From Gp6-AA40 sp035496255 (lineage in GTDB: Bacteria; Acidobacteriota; Vicinamibacteria; Vicinamibacterales; UBA2999), in contig DATJEU010000006.1 in the NCBI GenBank assembly GCA_035496255.1, positions 21,398 to 85,397 of the forward strand: a stretch of DNA of 64,000 nucleotides, written 5' to 3'. Each line of letters starts with the position of its first letter. Position 1 is the first letter of the stretch. A program made the translations under genes and the position numbers. Positions 41,041 through 48,426 of the stretch are shown here, in pieces. A model generated the notes under the pieces. That model made no database searches, had not been told where the DNA came from, and worked only from the letters and a program-made list of their open reading frames with translations.

Positions 41041-41075
41041 ATCACTGATCCGGTGAATACTCAAATCTCAGTGAT
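41041..41075. promoter_or_regulatory. Inverted repeat upstream of pyruvate kinase
   Basis: ATCACTGA and TCAGTGAT are exact inverse complements separated by 19 bp, so the half-sites lie on about the same DNA face. They sit directly upstream of (and touch a possible early start codon of) pyk. This could be an operator or a leader hairpin. Confidence 0.45.
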
Positions 41076-41091
41076 GCCCGTCGATTCTCCT

Positions 41092-42528
41092 ATGTTCAGA
41101 GCCACCAAGATCATCGCCACGCTGGGCCCGGTGAGCGACAGTGAGGATGGAATTGCGGCGCTAATCGGCGCGGGCGTCGATGTGTTCCGTCTGAATTTCT
41201 CGCATGGCACGCACGAGAGTCATGGCGCCGCGATTCAGCGCGTTCGCCGGGCGGCCGAGCGGGCCGGACGCTGCATTGCCATCATGCAGGACCTCAGCGG
41301 CCCGAAGATCCGCACCGGGTTGCTGCGCGGGCACGCGCCCATCGAGCTTCGTGCGGGCGATGAGCTGCGCATCGTCGTCGGCGAGTTCGCTGGCGAGACC
41401 AGTGGCACCGGCGTCGCGCGCGTGTCGACCACATACGAGGCGTTGCCATCCATCGTCCAACCCGGAGGCACGCTGTTGCTCGACGATGGGCACATTCAGC
41501 TCCGGATCGAGGACGTTGCCGTCGGCGAGATTCGAACCACCGTGATCGACGGTGGCAGCCTGGGCGAGCACAAGGGAATCAACGCGCCGGGCGCGACCTT
41601 TCCCTCGGGCGCGCTGACCGCGAAAGACGCCGCCGATCTCGCCTTCGGTGTGTCTGCCGGCGTGGACTGGATCGCGTTGAGCTTCGTGCAGAGTGAGGCG
41701 GACCTCGTCGCCGCACGGGACGCGCTCACGAAAGCGGGAGCACCGCAGCTCCCATTGGTCGCGAAGCTCGAGCGGCCGCAGGCGCTCACCTGTCTCGACG
41801 ACATCCTGCGCGTGGCTGACGCGGTGATGGTGGCCCGCGGCGACCTGGGGCTCGAGGTCCCGTTGGAACGGGTCCCACGAATTCAGAAGGAGATCACCCG
41901 CCGGGCGCGCGCCGTCGGCGTCCCGGTCATCGTGGCCACGCAGGTACTCGAGTCGATGCGTGTCGAGCCGCGACCCACCCGCGCCGAGGTGAGTGACGCG
42001 GCAAATGCCGTCGACGATCGCGTGGATGCCATCATGCTCGCCGGCGAGACGGCGTCGGGACGATTTCCGGTGAAGGCGGTGCAGACGCTCGACGCCGTGA
42101 TCCGCGACGCCGAGGCGATCGACGCCCGCGGCACCATAGTGGTGGAAGATACCCACCTGCTGAGCGGTCACGGTCGGGCCCTCTGCGATGCGGCGGTCAC
42201 GCTGGCGGAGCATGCGGGCGCCAAGGCGATCGTTGCGATCACGCGCGGCGGAAAAACCGCGAGAGTGCTGTCCACACTTCGGCCGCATGTGCCGGTCTTC
42301 GGCGCCACCGACGCGCCGGCGATCTCCAGGCGCCTGGCGCTGGCGTGGGGCGTGATGCCGGTGTTGACCGATTTGACGGGCGATGTTTCCGAGGCGGCGA
42401 GCCGGCTCGGTCACGAGCTGGTGCAGCGCCGTGCCATCGAGACGGGCGTCGCGCTCGTCTTCGTCAGCATCAATCCCGACCTGGAGAAGGGGCCGTCGAA
42501 CTTCGTGAAGATTCATCGGGTGGAGTAG
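41092..42528 (+). CDS. pyk: Pyruvate kinase
   Basis: The enzyme makes ATP and pyruvate from phosphoenolpyruvate. The 478-residue chain starts MFRATKIIATLGPVSDSEDG and has NFSHGTHESH, DLSGPKIRTG, LSFVQSEADL, AKLERPQAL, VARGDLGLEVPLERVP and IMLAGETASGRFPVKAVQT, all the active-site segments of bacterial pyruvate kinases. The C-terminal allosteric domain is present (ITRGGKTARVLSTLRPHVPV). A start 18 bp upstream (MPVDSP) is possible and would begin within the inverted repeat. Confidence 0.95.
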   Translation: MFRATKIIATLGPVSDSEDGIAALIGAGVDVFRLNFSHGTHESHGAAIQRVRRAAERAGRCIAIMQDLSGPKIRTGLLRGHAPIELRAGDELRIVVGEFAGETSGTGVARVSTTYEALPSIVQPGGTLLLDDGHIQLRIEDVAVGEIRTTVIDGGSLGEHKGINAPGATFPSGALTAKDAADLAFGVSAGVDWIALSFVQSEADLVAARDALTKAGAPQLPLVAKLERPQALTCLDDILRVADAVMVARGDLGLEVPLERVPRIQKEITRRARAVGVPVIVATQVLESMRVEPRPTRAEVSDAANAVDDRVDAIMLAGETASGRFPVKAVQTLDAVIRDAEAIDARGTIVVEDTHLLSGHGRALCDAAVTLAEHAGAKAIVAITRGGKTARVLSTLRPHVPVFGATDAPAISRRLALAWGVMPVLTDLTGDVSEAASRLGHELVQRRAIETGVALVFVSINPDLEKGPSNFVKIHRVE

Positions 42529-42552
42529 CAGAGGAGCTGGACTCCGCTTCTC

Positions 42553-43032
42553 TTACGGGCGCCACCGATTCTCCAGCATCTTCTGCAGCCGCTCCAGCGA
42601 TGCGGTCAGGCCGGCGCTGAGGAACTGGTAGTAGCGGCCCCACCGCTCGCCGCTTTCATAGCCGGTCTGCCGGACGTTCACGACCACGCCGCTCGGACTG
42701 CGACGGCACGACACTTCGAATGCCATCGGACCGATCGGCTCGCCATCAGGCGCCATCCAGTAGCAGTCGGCGATGAAGAACTCGTGCTGCGGGTCGAAGG
42801 TGATCACGTGGCCGTGAAACACGCCGCCCAGACGCCCGAGTACGGGATCGGTCCAGTCCGTCGGCTCCCATTCGACGGCGTAGCAGCCGAGCGGCCGCGG
42901 CACGCACAGCGATTTGTTGATCCGCCACCACGTGGCCAACGTCTCCGGATTGAAGAACGCGTCGAGGATCACTTCGACGGGCGCCTGAATCGTGAGGCTG
43001 TGGGTGAAGTTCGTCAACTGCTGATCGGCCAT
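42553..43032 (-). CDS. SRPBCC (AHSA1-like) protein
   Basis: The 159-residue product begins with the AHSA1/START strand LTIQAPVEVILDAFFNPETLATWW, given here in two parts (LTIQAPVEVILDAFF, NPETLATWW), and continues with GCYAVEWEPTDW, GRLGGVFHGHVITFDP and VVVNVRQTGYESGERWGRYY. These are the hallmarks of small SRPBCC ligand-binding proteins. Ligand unknown. It is convergent with pyk, 24 bp between the stops. Confidence 0.85.
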   Translation of the reverse strand: MADQQLTNFTHSLTIQAPVEVILDAFFNPETLATWWRINKSLCVPRPLGCYAVEWEPTDWTDPVLGRLGGVFHGHVITFDPQHEFFIADCYWMAPDGEPIGPMAFEVSCRRSPSGVVVNVRQTGYESGERWGRYYQFLSAGLTASLERLQKMLENRWRP

Positions 43033-43152
43033 CGTTCGAGCATTGTGCACCGGCGCGCGCAGGTGTCACGCGGCCGCCGTCGAGGCCGACCGCGGGCCGG
43101 GCCACAGCCGCTGCGCACGGACCGCCCCCGGCCGAAGGGATAATGCCGCTAT

Positions 43153-44016
43153 ATGCATCAACAGCCGCTCGCGTATCTCGATCCGATCTTCATGGAGAGT
43201 GAAGAAGCGCGCCCGCTTCGCATCCTGGCCGAATATCAGGAGCCGCTGCGCCGCTTCAAGCAGCAGAACATCCAGGACACCGTGGTCTTTTTCGGGTCGG
43301 CCAGGATTCACAGCCGCGAGCGTGCCGAAGAAGCGCTCGAGCGGCTCGAGCGGCGGTTCGGCGCGCGCGCCGGCGCCGAGCGGGATGCGTTGCTGGCGCG
43401 CGGGCGGAAGGCCGTCGAGTGGTCGCGCTATTACGAGGAAGCGCGCGAACTGGCGCGACTGGTGACGGAATGGTCCAAGTCGCTCGCCTCGGAACACCAT
43501 CGCTTCGTCGTCACCTCCGGTGGCGGTCCCGGGATCATGGAGGCGGCCAATCGCGGCGCCCATGAAGCGGGCGGCAAGACGATCGGCCTGAACATCCGGC
43601 TGCCATTCGAGCAGGGCGCCAATCCCTACATCACCGACGGCCTGCACTTCGAGTTCCACTACTTCTTCATGCGCAAGTTCTGGTTCGCGTATCTCGCGAA
43701 GGCGCTCGTGATCTTTCCCGGCGGCTTCGGCACCCTCGACGAGATGTTCGAGATCCTCACGCTGATGCAGACGGAGAAGCTGGCCAAGCAGATCCAGATC
43801 GTTCTTTACGGCAGCGAATACTGGGATCCGATCCTGCGCCTGGACCCGATGGCGGAATGGGGGGCGATCAGCAGCGCCGACATGCACCTGGTGCAGCGCG
43901 CCGACTCACCGAAGACGGCGTTCGATCTCCTCCACGCGCATCTGACGCAGCACCATCTGACGCCGCCGACGGTGCAGGAAATGAAGGCGCCGGGGATCGC
44001 GAAGACGAGGTCGTGA
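43153..44016 (+). CDS. LOG-family (lysine decarboxylase-like) nucleotide-binding protein
   Basis: The 287-residue protein has the LOG signature pair: VVTSGGGPGIMEAANRGA and PGGFGTLDEMFEILTLMQ (PGGxGTxxE). FFGSARIHSRERAEEA and MRKFWFAYLAKALVIFPGG, in pieces, fit the longer TIGR00730-type members. LOG enzymes cleave nucleoside 5'-monophosphates to base and ribose phosphate. A GATAAT box ends 8 nt before the ATG and no Shine-Dalgarno is present, so a leaderless transcript is likely. Confidence 0.9.
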   Translation: MHQQPLAYLDPIFMESEEARPLRILAEYQEPLRRFKQQNIQDTVVFFGSARIHSRERAEEALERLERRFGARAGAERDALLARGRKAVEWSRYYEEARELARLVTEWSKSLASEHHRFVVTSGGGPGIMEAANRGAHEAGGKTIGLNIRLPFEQGANPYITDGLHFEFHYFFMRKFWFAYLAKALVIFPGGFGTLDEMFEILTLMQTEKLAKQIQIVLYGSEYWDPILRLDPMAEWGAISSADMHLVQRADSPKTAFDLLHAHLTQHHLTPPTVQEMKAPGIAKTRS

Positions 44017-44029
44017 ACGTACGCAGCGT

Positions 44030-45193
44030 TCAATAAAGCAGATATGGTTGGCGGGCTTTCCTGAAGGCGGCCTCATCGTCGCGCCAGCTTGCCGCGATGT
44101 CTTCGAGCGTCGCGTTCGCTTCGATCTGTTGTCGCAGCACATCCGATCCGGCCAGGATGTCGATCGGCAGCTTCTCGGGTTCGTACTCGTACGGCGGCTG
44201 ACGCCATAACGCGAATCCCGTCGGGACCGCGTGCTGGAAGGCCTCAATCAGGGCGGCGCCGGTGAGCACCGGCCTGAAGGCGCGGCGGTCGGTCACGTGC
44301 ACCTGACAGCCACCGCAGGTCGTCTTCGCGTGCTTCTGGAACGTCGGCTCGAACACCGCCGGGCGGAAGAAGACGCCCGGCAGACCGCGAGTGTTCAGGT
44401 CGCGCGCGAAGCGTTCCGCATCGACGCCCGGTGCACCCACCAGCTCGAACGGCCGCGTCGTGCCGCGTCCCTCCGACAGCAGCGTGCCTTCGAACAGCAC
44501 CGTGCCTGGATACACGATCGCGGTGTCGAGTGTCGGCATGTTCGGCGACGGCATCACCCAGGGCAAGCCCGTGTCGTCGGCGAACATCGATCGTTCCCAT
44601 CCGTCCATGCGTACGACTTCGAGCTGCGCACCAAGGCCGAATTCCTCATTGAACAGCCGTGCGAGCTCGGCCATCGTCATGCCGTGACGCATCGGGATGG
44701 GGAAGAGGCCGACGAAGGATTCGAATCCCTTCCGCAGCAGCGCGCCCTCGACGTCCATCCCGTTGATCGGGTTCGGGCGGTCGCACACGATCACCGGCAC
44801 GCCGTGCCGGCCGCAGGCGCGCAGGCAGTTGGCCATCGTGTAGATGTAGGTGTAGATGCGCGCGCCGATGTCCTGCAGATCGATCACCAGCAGATCGAGA
44901 CCCGTGAGCATCGCCGGCGTCGGTTCGCGCGTCTCACTGTAGAGCGAGTAGACCGGAATCCGCCGCGACGGATCGTCCCGATGCGGCGTCTCAATCATGT
45001 TGTCCTGCACGTCCGACCGGAAGCCGTGCTGCGGACCGAAAATCGCGGACAACCGGACATCATCAGCCTCGGCAAGACGATCGACGATGTGGGCGAAGCC
45101 GTAATCCACTGACGCGTGGTTACAGACGATGCCGACGCGGGCGCCGCGAAGGCGGCCTGACGACAGAAGCAGATCGGAGCCGAGCCGGACCAT
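44030..45193 (-). CDS. namZ: Exo-beta-N-acetylmuramidase NamZ-like (DUF1343)
   Basis: The 387-residue protein has the DUF1343 core: GARVGIVCNHASVDYGFAHI, IFGPQHGFRSDVQDNM, IPVYSLYSETREPT, LLVIDLQDIGARIYTYIYT, VIVCDRPNPINGMDVEG and PIPMRHGMTMAELARLFN. NamZ enzymes release MurNAc from peptidoglycan fragments. A start 25 codons upstream overlaps the divergent pirin ATG. I prefer MVRLGSDLLL because a TCTAAT box lies 6 nt before it. No signal peptide is seen, so a cytoplasmic or recycling role is possible. Confidence 0.88.
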   Translation of the reverse strand: MVRLGSDLLLSSGRLRGARVGIVCNHASVDYGFAHIVDRLAEADDVRLSAIFGPQHGFRSDVQDNMIETPHRDDPSRRIPVYSLYSETREPTPAMLTGLDLLVIDLQDIGARIYTYIYTMANCLRACGRHGVPVIVCDRPNPINGMDVEGALLRKGFESFVGLFPIPMRHGMTMAELARLFNEEFGLGAQLEVVRMDGWERSMFADDTGLPWVMPSPNMPTLDTAIVYPGTVLFEGTLLSEGRGTTRPFELVGAPGVDAERFARDLNTRGLPGVFFRPAVFEPTFQKHAKTTCGGCQVHVTDRRAFRPVLTGAALIEAFQHAVPTGFALWRQPPYEYEPEKLPIDILAGSDVLRQQIEANATLEDIAASWRDDEAAFRKARQPYLLY

Positions 45194-45266
45194 AGGGTTA
45201 TTAGACAACGTCACAGCCGGACCATGAAGGTCCGACGCGCTGATAAAGCTGAGGGAAGCACAACTC

Positions 45267-45965
45267 ATGATCGTCAGAAGACCTGCGGGAGAACGGGGCC
45301 ATGCCGACCACGGCTGGCTCGATAGCCGGCATACGTTTTCGTTCGCGGATTACCACGATCCGTCCCACATGGGATTCCGCGACCTGCGCGTGATCAACGA
45401 GGATCGCGTGCAGCCCGGTCGCGGCTTCGGCACGCATGGTCACCGCGACATGGAAATCATTTCCTACGTGCTCGACGGCGCGCTCGGCCATCGCGACAGC
45501 ATGGGTACCGGTTCGACGATGACACCCGGCGACGTGCAGCGGATGTCGGCAGGAACCGGTGTTCGCCACAGCGAGATGAACGCCTCGACGAGCGAGCCGG
45601 TGCACTTCCTGCAGATCTGGATCATTCCCGAGCGGCAGGGCATCACCCCCGGGTACGAGCAGAAGCGCTTCGAGAATGCGGAGAAGCAGGGCCAGCTGCG
45701 ATTGATCGCATCACGCGACGGCCGCGACGGGTCGATCACGATTCATCAGGACGTTGATCTGTACGCGAGCGTGCTGAACGCCGGCGATCACGTCGGTCTG
45801 TCACTGCGTCCAGGACGGCATGCATGGATTCAGGTCGCCCGCGGCGCCGTTATCGTCAATGGCCAGCCGCTGGAGCAGGGCGACGGCGCCGCGGTCAGCG
45901 ATGAAACCGCCCTGGAGATCTCCGCTACCGGTGCCTCGGAGATCCTGGCATTTGATCTGGCGTGA
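45267..45965 (+). CDS. Pirin-family protein (YhhW-like)
   Basis: The 232-residue bicupin begins MIVRRPAGERGHADHGWLDS and has the metal ligands in RGFGTHGHRDMEIISYVLDG (HxH and Glu) and RHSEMN. LQIWIIPERQGITPGYEQK and the C-terminal cupin with EISATGASEILAFDL are typical of YhhW-type pirins, some of which are quercetinases. A GAGGGA site precedes the ATG by about 10 nt. It is divergent from the NamZ gene. Confidence 0.92.
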   Translation: MIVRRPAGERGHADHGWLDSRHTFSFADYHDPSHMGFRDLRVINEDRVQPGRGFGTHGHRDMEIISYVLDGALGHRDSMGTGSTMTPGDVQRMSAGTGVRHSEMNASTSEPVHFLQIWIIPERQGITPGYEQKRFENAEKQGQLRLIASRDGRDGSITIHQDVDLYASVLNAGDHVGLSLRPGRHAWIQVARGAVIVNGQPLEQGDGAAVSDETALEISATGASEILAFDLA

Positions 45966-45974
45966 ACTCAATTC

Positions 45975-46072
45975 CCGACTCCCAAATCCCAACTTCCAGA
46001 AGCAGGCCGAGCGTCTCACGACGAACCCGGCCTCATTGGGCGTTGGGAGTTGGCCATTGGGATTTCGGGGTG
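45975..46072. repeat. Word palindrome ACTCCCAA / TTGGGAGT, left copy
   Basis: CCGACTCCCAAATCCCAACTTCC (in pieces CGACTCCCAA, ATCCCAACTT) is answered by TTGGGCGTTGGGAGTTGG and CCATTGGGATTT. It lies between pirin and a small secreted-protein gene. The same words recur on the other side of that gene. Confidence 0.55.
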
Positions 46073-46115
46073 CCCGTCACTACACAAAACTGCTCTTCTC
46101 GCCGATACTCCCGGC

Positions 46116-46523
46116 ATGCCTACAACCGGCCGGCGCCGGCGGCTGGCAGCCGCGCTGCTGGTCGTCTGCCTGTTTCCCGTCACTGCGCGCGCGCAGCAGC
46201 CCGAAAATCCGCGACCGTCGTTGCGCCTCCCGACGATCGCGGCGGCATCGGCGGCCACGGCCGATTGGGTGACGACGTATCACGCGCTCAGCAACTTCAA
46301 GGTGCACGAAAGCAACCCGCTGCTGAAGCCATGGAATAGGGCGCCCGGTCAGCTCGTCAGTATGGGCGCGCTGATGGACATTGGCGGCGTGACGGCGTGG
46401 AACCTGACGATGGGGCCGAAACATCCGCGCATGGCCGTCGCGGGTTTGTGGGCGATGACCGCGTTCCGCTCATATCTCGCGATCCACAACCTGCGCAACG
46501 AAACGCGGGCTGCCAGACGATAA
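46116..46523 (+). CDS. Small secreted or membrane protein of unknown function
   Basis: The 135-residue product starts with a signal sequence (RRLAAALLVVCLFPVTARAQQ), then a proline-rich segment and two or three weakly hydrophobic helices (AAASAATADWVTTYHALSNF, LMDIGGVTAWNLTMG, MAVAGLWAMTAFRSYLAI). The TTYHAL..... E.NPLLKP pattern resembles DUF5658-like membrane proteins, but the match is loose. A GATACT box lies 6 nt before the ATG. The gene is flanked on both sides by palindromes built from the same word. Confidence 0.65.
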   Translation: MPTTGRRRRLAAALLVVCLFPVTARAQQPENPRPSLRLPTIAAASAATADWVTTYHALSNFKVHESNPLLKPWNRAPGQLVSMGALMDIGGVTAWNLTMGPKHPRMAVAGLWAMTAFRSYLAIHNLRNETRAARR

Positions 46524-46538
46524 CGATAGCGAACTGTT

Positions 46539-46642
46539 AACTCCCAACTCCCAACGGCAATCGACCACCAACTCCCAACCGATCGACGACTACTCAGAGC
46601 GAGTTTGGAGGTTGGGTTTTGGGAGTTGGGAGTTGGGAGTTC
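46539..46642. repeat. Word palindrome AACTCCC / GGGAGTT, right copy
   Basis: The left arm has AACTCCCAACTCCCAAC and a later CCAACTCCCAAC; the right arm has GGTTGGGTTTTGGGAGTTGGG and further GGGAGTT units, three in tandem. The arms are complementary over most of their length. The right arm forms the 3' end of the minus-strand gene that follows. Confidence 0.65.
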
Positions 46643-46866
46643 CTGTCAGTCCAGCCGCGTCGCTGCAATGAGTCGCGCAGTGTCTGCGCTCGCGCCAGCA
46701 TCCGCGGCTGCAGGTCGAAACGCTCGCGGACGATGACCGCGGATGCGGTTTCCACGCGCAGCTCCAGGCCGGCGCCATCGCGATAGACGCCGCACGCGAT
46801 CGAGGCGTCGTTCGATGAGAGCTGCCACAACAGGGCAATCCTCTGGGGTTTACCGCCGGCCGTCAT
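46594..46866 (-). CDS. Small hypothetical protein with a repeat-encoded C-terminus
   Basis: The 90-residue product has a compact core: QRIALLWQLSSNDASIACGVYR, in pieces RIALLWQLSS and ASIACGVYR, then LELRVETASAVIVRERFDL and RAQTLRDSLQRRGWTD. The final 18 residues (NSQLPTPKTQPPNSL and so on) are encoded by the heptamer palindrome, so the original stop has probably been lost or replaced. No family is recognised. It is divergent from the pseudo-receiver gene, 25 bp between start codons. Confidence 0.6.
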   Translation of the reverse strand: MTAGGKPQRIALLWQLSSNDASIACGVYRDGAGLELRVETASAVIVRERFDLQPRMLARAQTLRDSLQRRGWTDRNSQLPTPKTQPPNSL

Positions 46867-46891
46867 CGGGTGGGCGCTATTATGCACCGCG

Positions 46892-47296
46892 ATGGTGCTG
46901 CCGCAATTCCTGCTCGTCGACGACAGCTACGCCGACGTGCAGGCCTTCATCGCCATGATCAAGCGCATCGGGCTCGCGAATACGGTCCAGCCCGTCGCGA
47001 CGGTCGCGGCTGCGCAACGATTCCTGCTCGAGCGCGAAGCCTCGCGTCTGCCGGTGGTCGTGTTCTCCGCTGGCGCGATCGCCGATGGTGACGAGAGCGA
47101 GCTGTTTGCGTGGATGGAGGAGCAGGAGCTGCCGCTGAGCGCCGTGCCAACGGTCTCGGTGATAAAGCCGCTCGACATGCACGACCTCATCGCGTCGTTG
47201 AAGGCGCTCGCATTACCCGAACGCGCGAGAATCGACACGATGACGTTGACGGTCCGCGTCGAGTTGTGGCCGAGCGGGACGGTGTTGGACGAGTAG
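46892..47296 (+). CDS. Atypical (pseudo-)receiver-domain protein
   Basis: The 134-residue protein folds like a CheY-type receiver: QFLLVDDSYADVQAF supplies the acidic pair (D10, D11), and VSVIKPLDMHDLIASLKAL supplies the conserved Lys-Pro (K92). At the phospho-acceptor position after the third strand it reads LPVVVFSAGAI, so the usual Asp is absent. It is followed by a short beta segment (MTLTVRVELWPSGTV). It may signal through protein contacts rather than phosphorylation. A TATTAT box lies 8 nt before the ATG. Confidence 0.7.
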   Translation: MVLPQFLLVDDSYADVQAFIAMIKRIGLANTVQPVATVAAAQRFLLEREASRLPVVVFSAGAIADGDESELFAWMEEQELPLSAVPTVSVIKPLDMHDLIASLKALALPERARIDTMTLTVRVELWPSGTVLDE

Positions 47297-47310
47297 ACGT
47301 CCGCCTGGCA

Positions 47311-48369
47311 TTACCCGCGGTCGAACGGCAGTCCGCGTTCGAGCTGCAACAACGCCTCTTTCCGCCACAACAATCCGCCGTACCCGCCCAGCTTCCCGTT
47401 CTTGTTCACCACCCGATGGCAGGGAATCACGATCGCAATCCGGTTCATGCCATTAGCCGTGCCGACTGCGCGCTGCGCCCCGGGTGCCCCGACCTTTTTC
47501 GCCAGCTCCTCGTACGAGAGCGTCTGCCCGTACGGGATCTTCAACAATGCGGACCAGACCCTTTCCTGGAAAGGCGTTCCCGGCGCGACCAGCGGCACCG
47601 TGAAGTCCTTCAGCCGGCCGCCGAAGTAGGCGTCGAGTTCGCGGCGCAACTGCACCAGGTGCTTGTTGTCCCCGGGTATCACCGCGCAGGCGAATCGTCG
47701 CCTCATCGTCTCGATCTGCGTTTCGAGCTTGCGGCGATCGGTGAACTCCAGGAGGCACACGCCCGCGGTCGTGGCGCCGATGACCAGCGGGCCCAGCGGG
47801 CTCTCGACCCAGCTGACGACGATGCAGTCCTCGCTGCGGGCGCGGCCGGGAGCCTCGCCGAACGTGCGGGCGAAGGCGTCGCGGAAGCCGCTGTGTGATT
47901 CGAAGCCTGTATCCATCACTACCTCGTCGATCTCTGCGCCGCTGCGGAGCTGCTGCAGCGCGCCGCCAAGCCGCCGTGCCCGCGCGAACGCGTGAAACGT
48001 CATTCCGAAGCGGGCACTGAAGAAGCGCCGCACCTGCGATGGCTCGAGTCCAAGCCCACGCAGATCGCGGTCGTGCAGCCGCCGCTCCGGCTCACGGTCC
48101 AGGTGTGCGATGAGCGCCTCTACCCACGGCGGCTGTGAGCCGCCGGCCCGCAAGGGGTCGCAACGGCGGCACGGCCGGAAACCGGCGAACATCGCTTCGC
48201 GCACCCCGGCGAAGAAGCGCACGTGCTCGGGCCGTGGTTTCCGCGCCGGACACGACGGCCGGCAGAAGATGCCCGTGGTCGAGACGCCGGTGACGAACAA
48301 GCCGTCGTACGACGCGTCTTTCGCGAAGAACGCGCGCCGCATCTCGGCCTCGGGGGGAATCGGTCGCAC
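47311..48369 (-). CDS. ada: Ada-type DNA alkylation response protein/methyltransferase
   Basis: The 352-residue protein combines the three Ada modules. The N-terminal zinc/phosphotriester domain has GIFCRPSCPARKP and FRPCRRCDP. An AraC-type DNA-binding region follows (SQVRRFFSARFGMTFHAFAR, VVMDTGFESHSGFRDAFARTFG). The C-terminal O6-methylguanine methyltransferase has the acceptor IVIPCHRVVNKNGKLGGYGG. It repairs alkylated bases and activates its own regulon. The first codon is GTG; an ATG nine codons later is an alternative. Confidence 0.95.
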   Translation of the reverse strand: MRPIPPEAEMRRAFFAKDASYDGLFVTGVSTTGIFCRPSCPARKPRPEHVRFFAGVREAMFAGFRPCRRCDPLRAGGSQPPWVEALIAHLDREPERRLHDRDLRGLGLEPSQVRRFFSARFGMTFHAFARARRLGGALQQLRSGAEIDEVVMDTGFESHSGFRDAFARTFGEAPGRARSEDCIVVSWVESPLGPLVIGATTAGVCLLEFTDRRKLETQIETMRRRFACAVIPGDNKHLVQLRRELDAYFGGRLKDFTVPLVAPGTPFQERVWSALLKIPYGQTLSYEELAKKVGAPGAQRAVGTANGMNRIAIVIPCHRVVNKNGKLGGYGGLLWRKEALLQLERGLPFDRG

Positions 48370-48426
48370 ACGAGCACCTTAACGCACGGGCAAAGGGGTG
48401 CTCCACCGGGAAATGAACATCGAATC

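Noticed and set aside
41161..42516. 451-codon minus-strand frame across pyruvate kinase
   Set aside because: Antisense shadow of a housekeeping gene; no start signal and no family resemblance.
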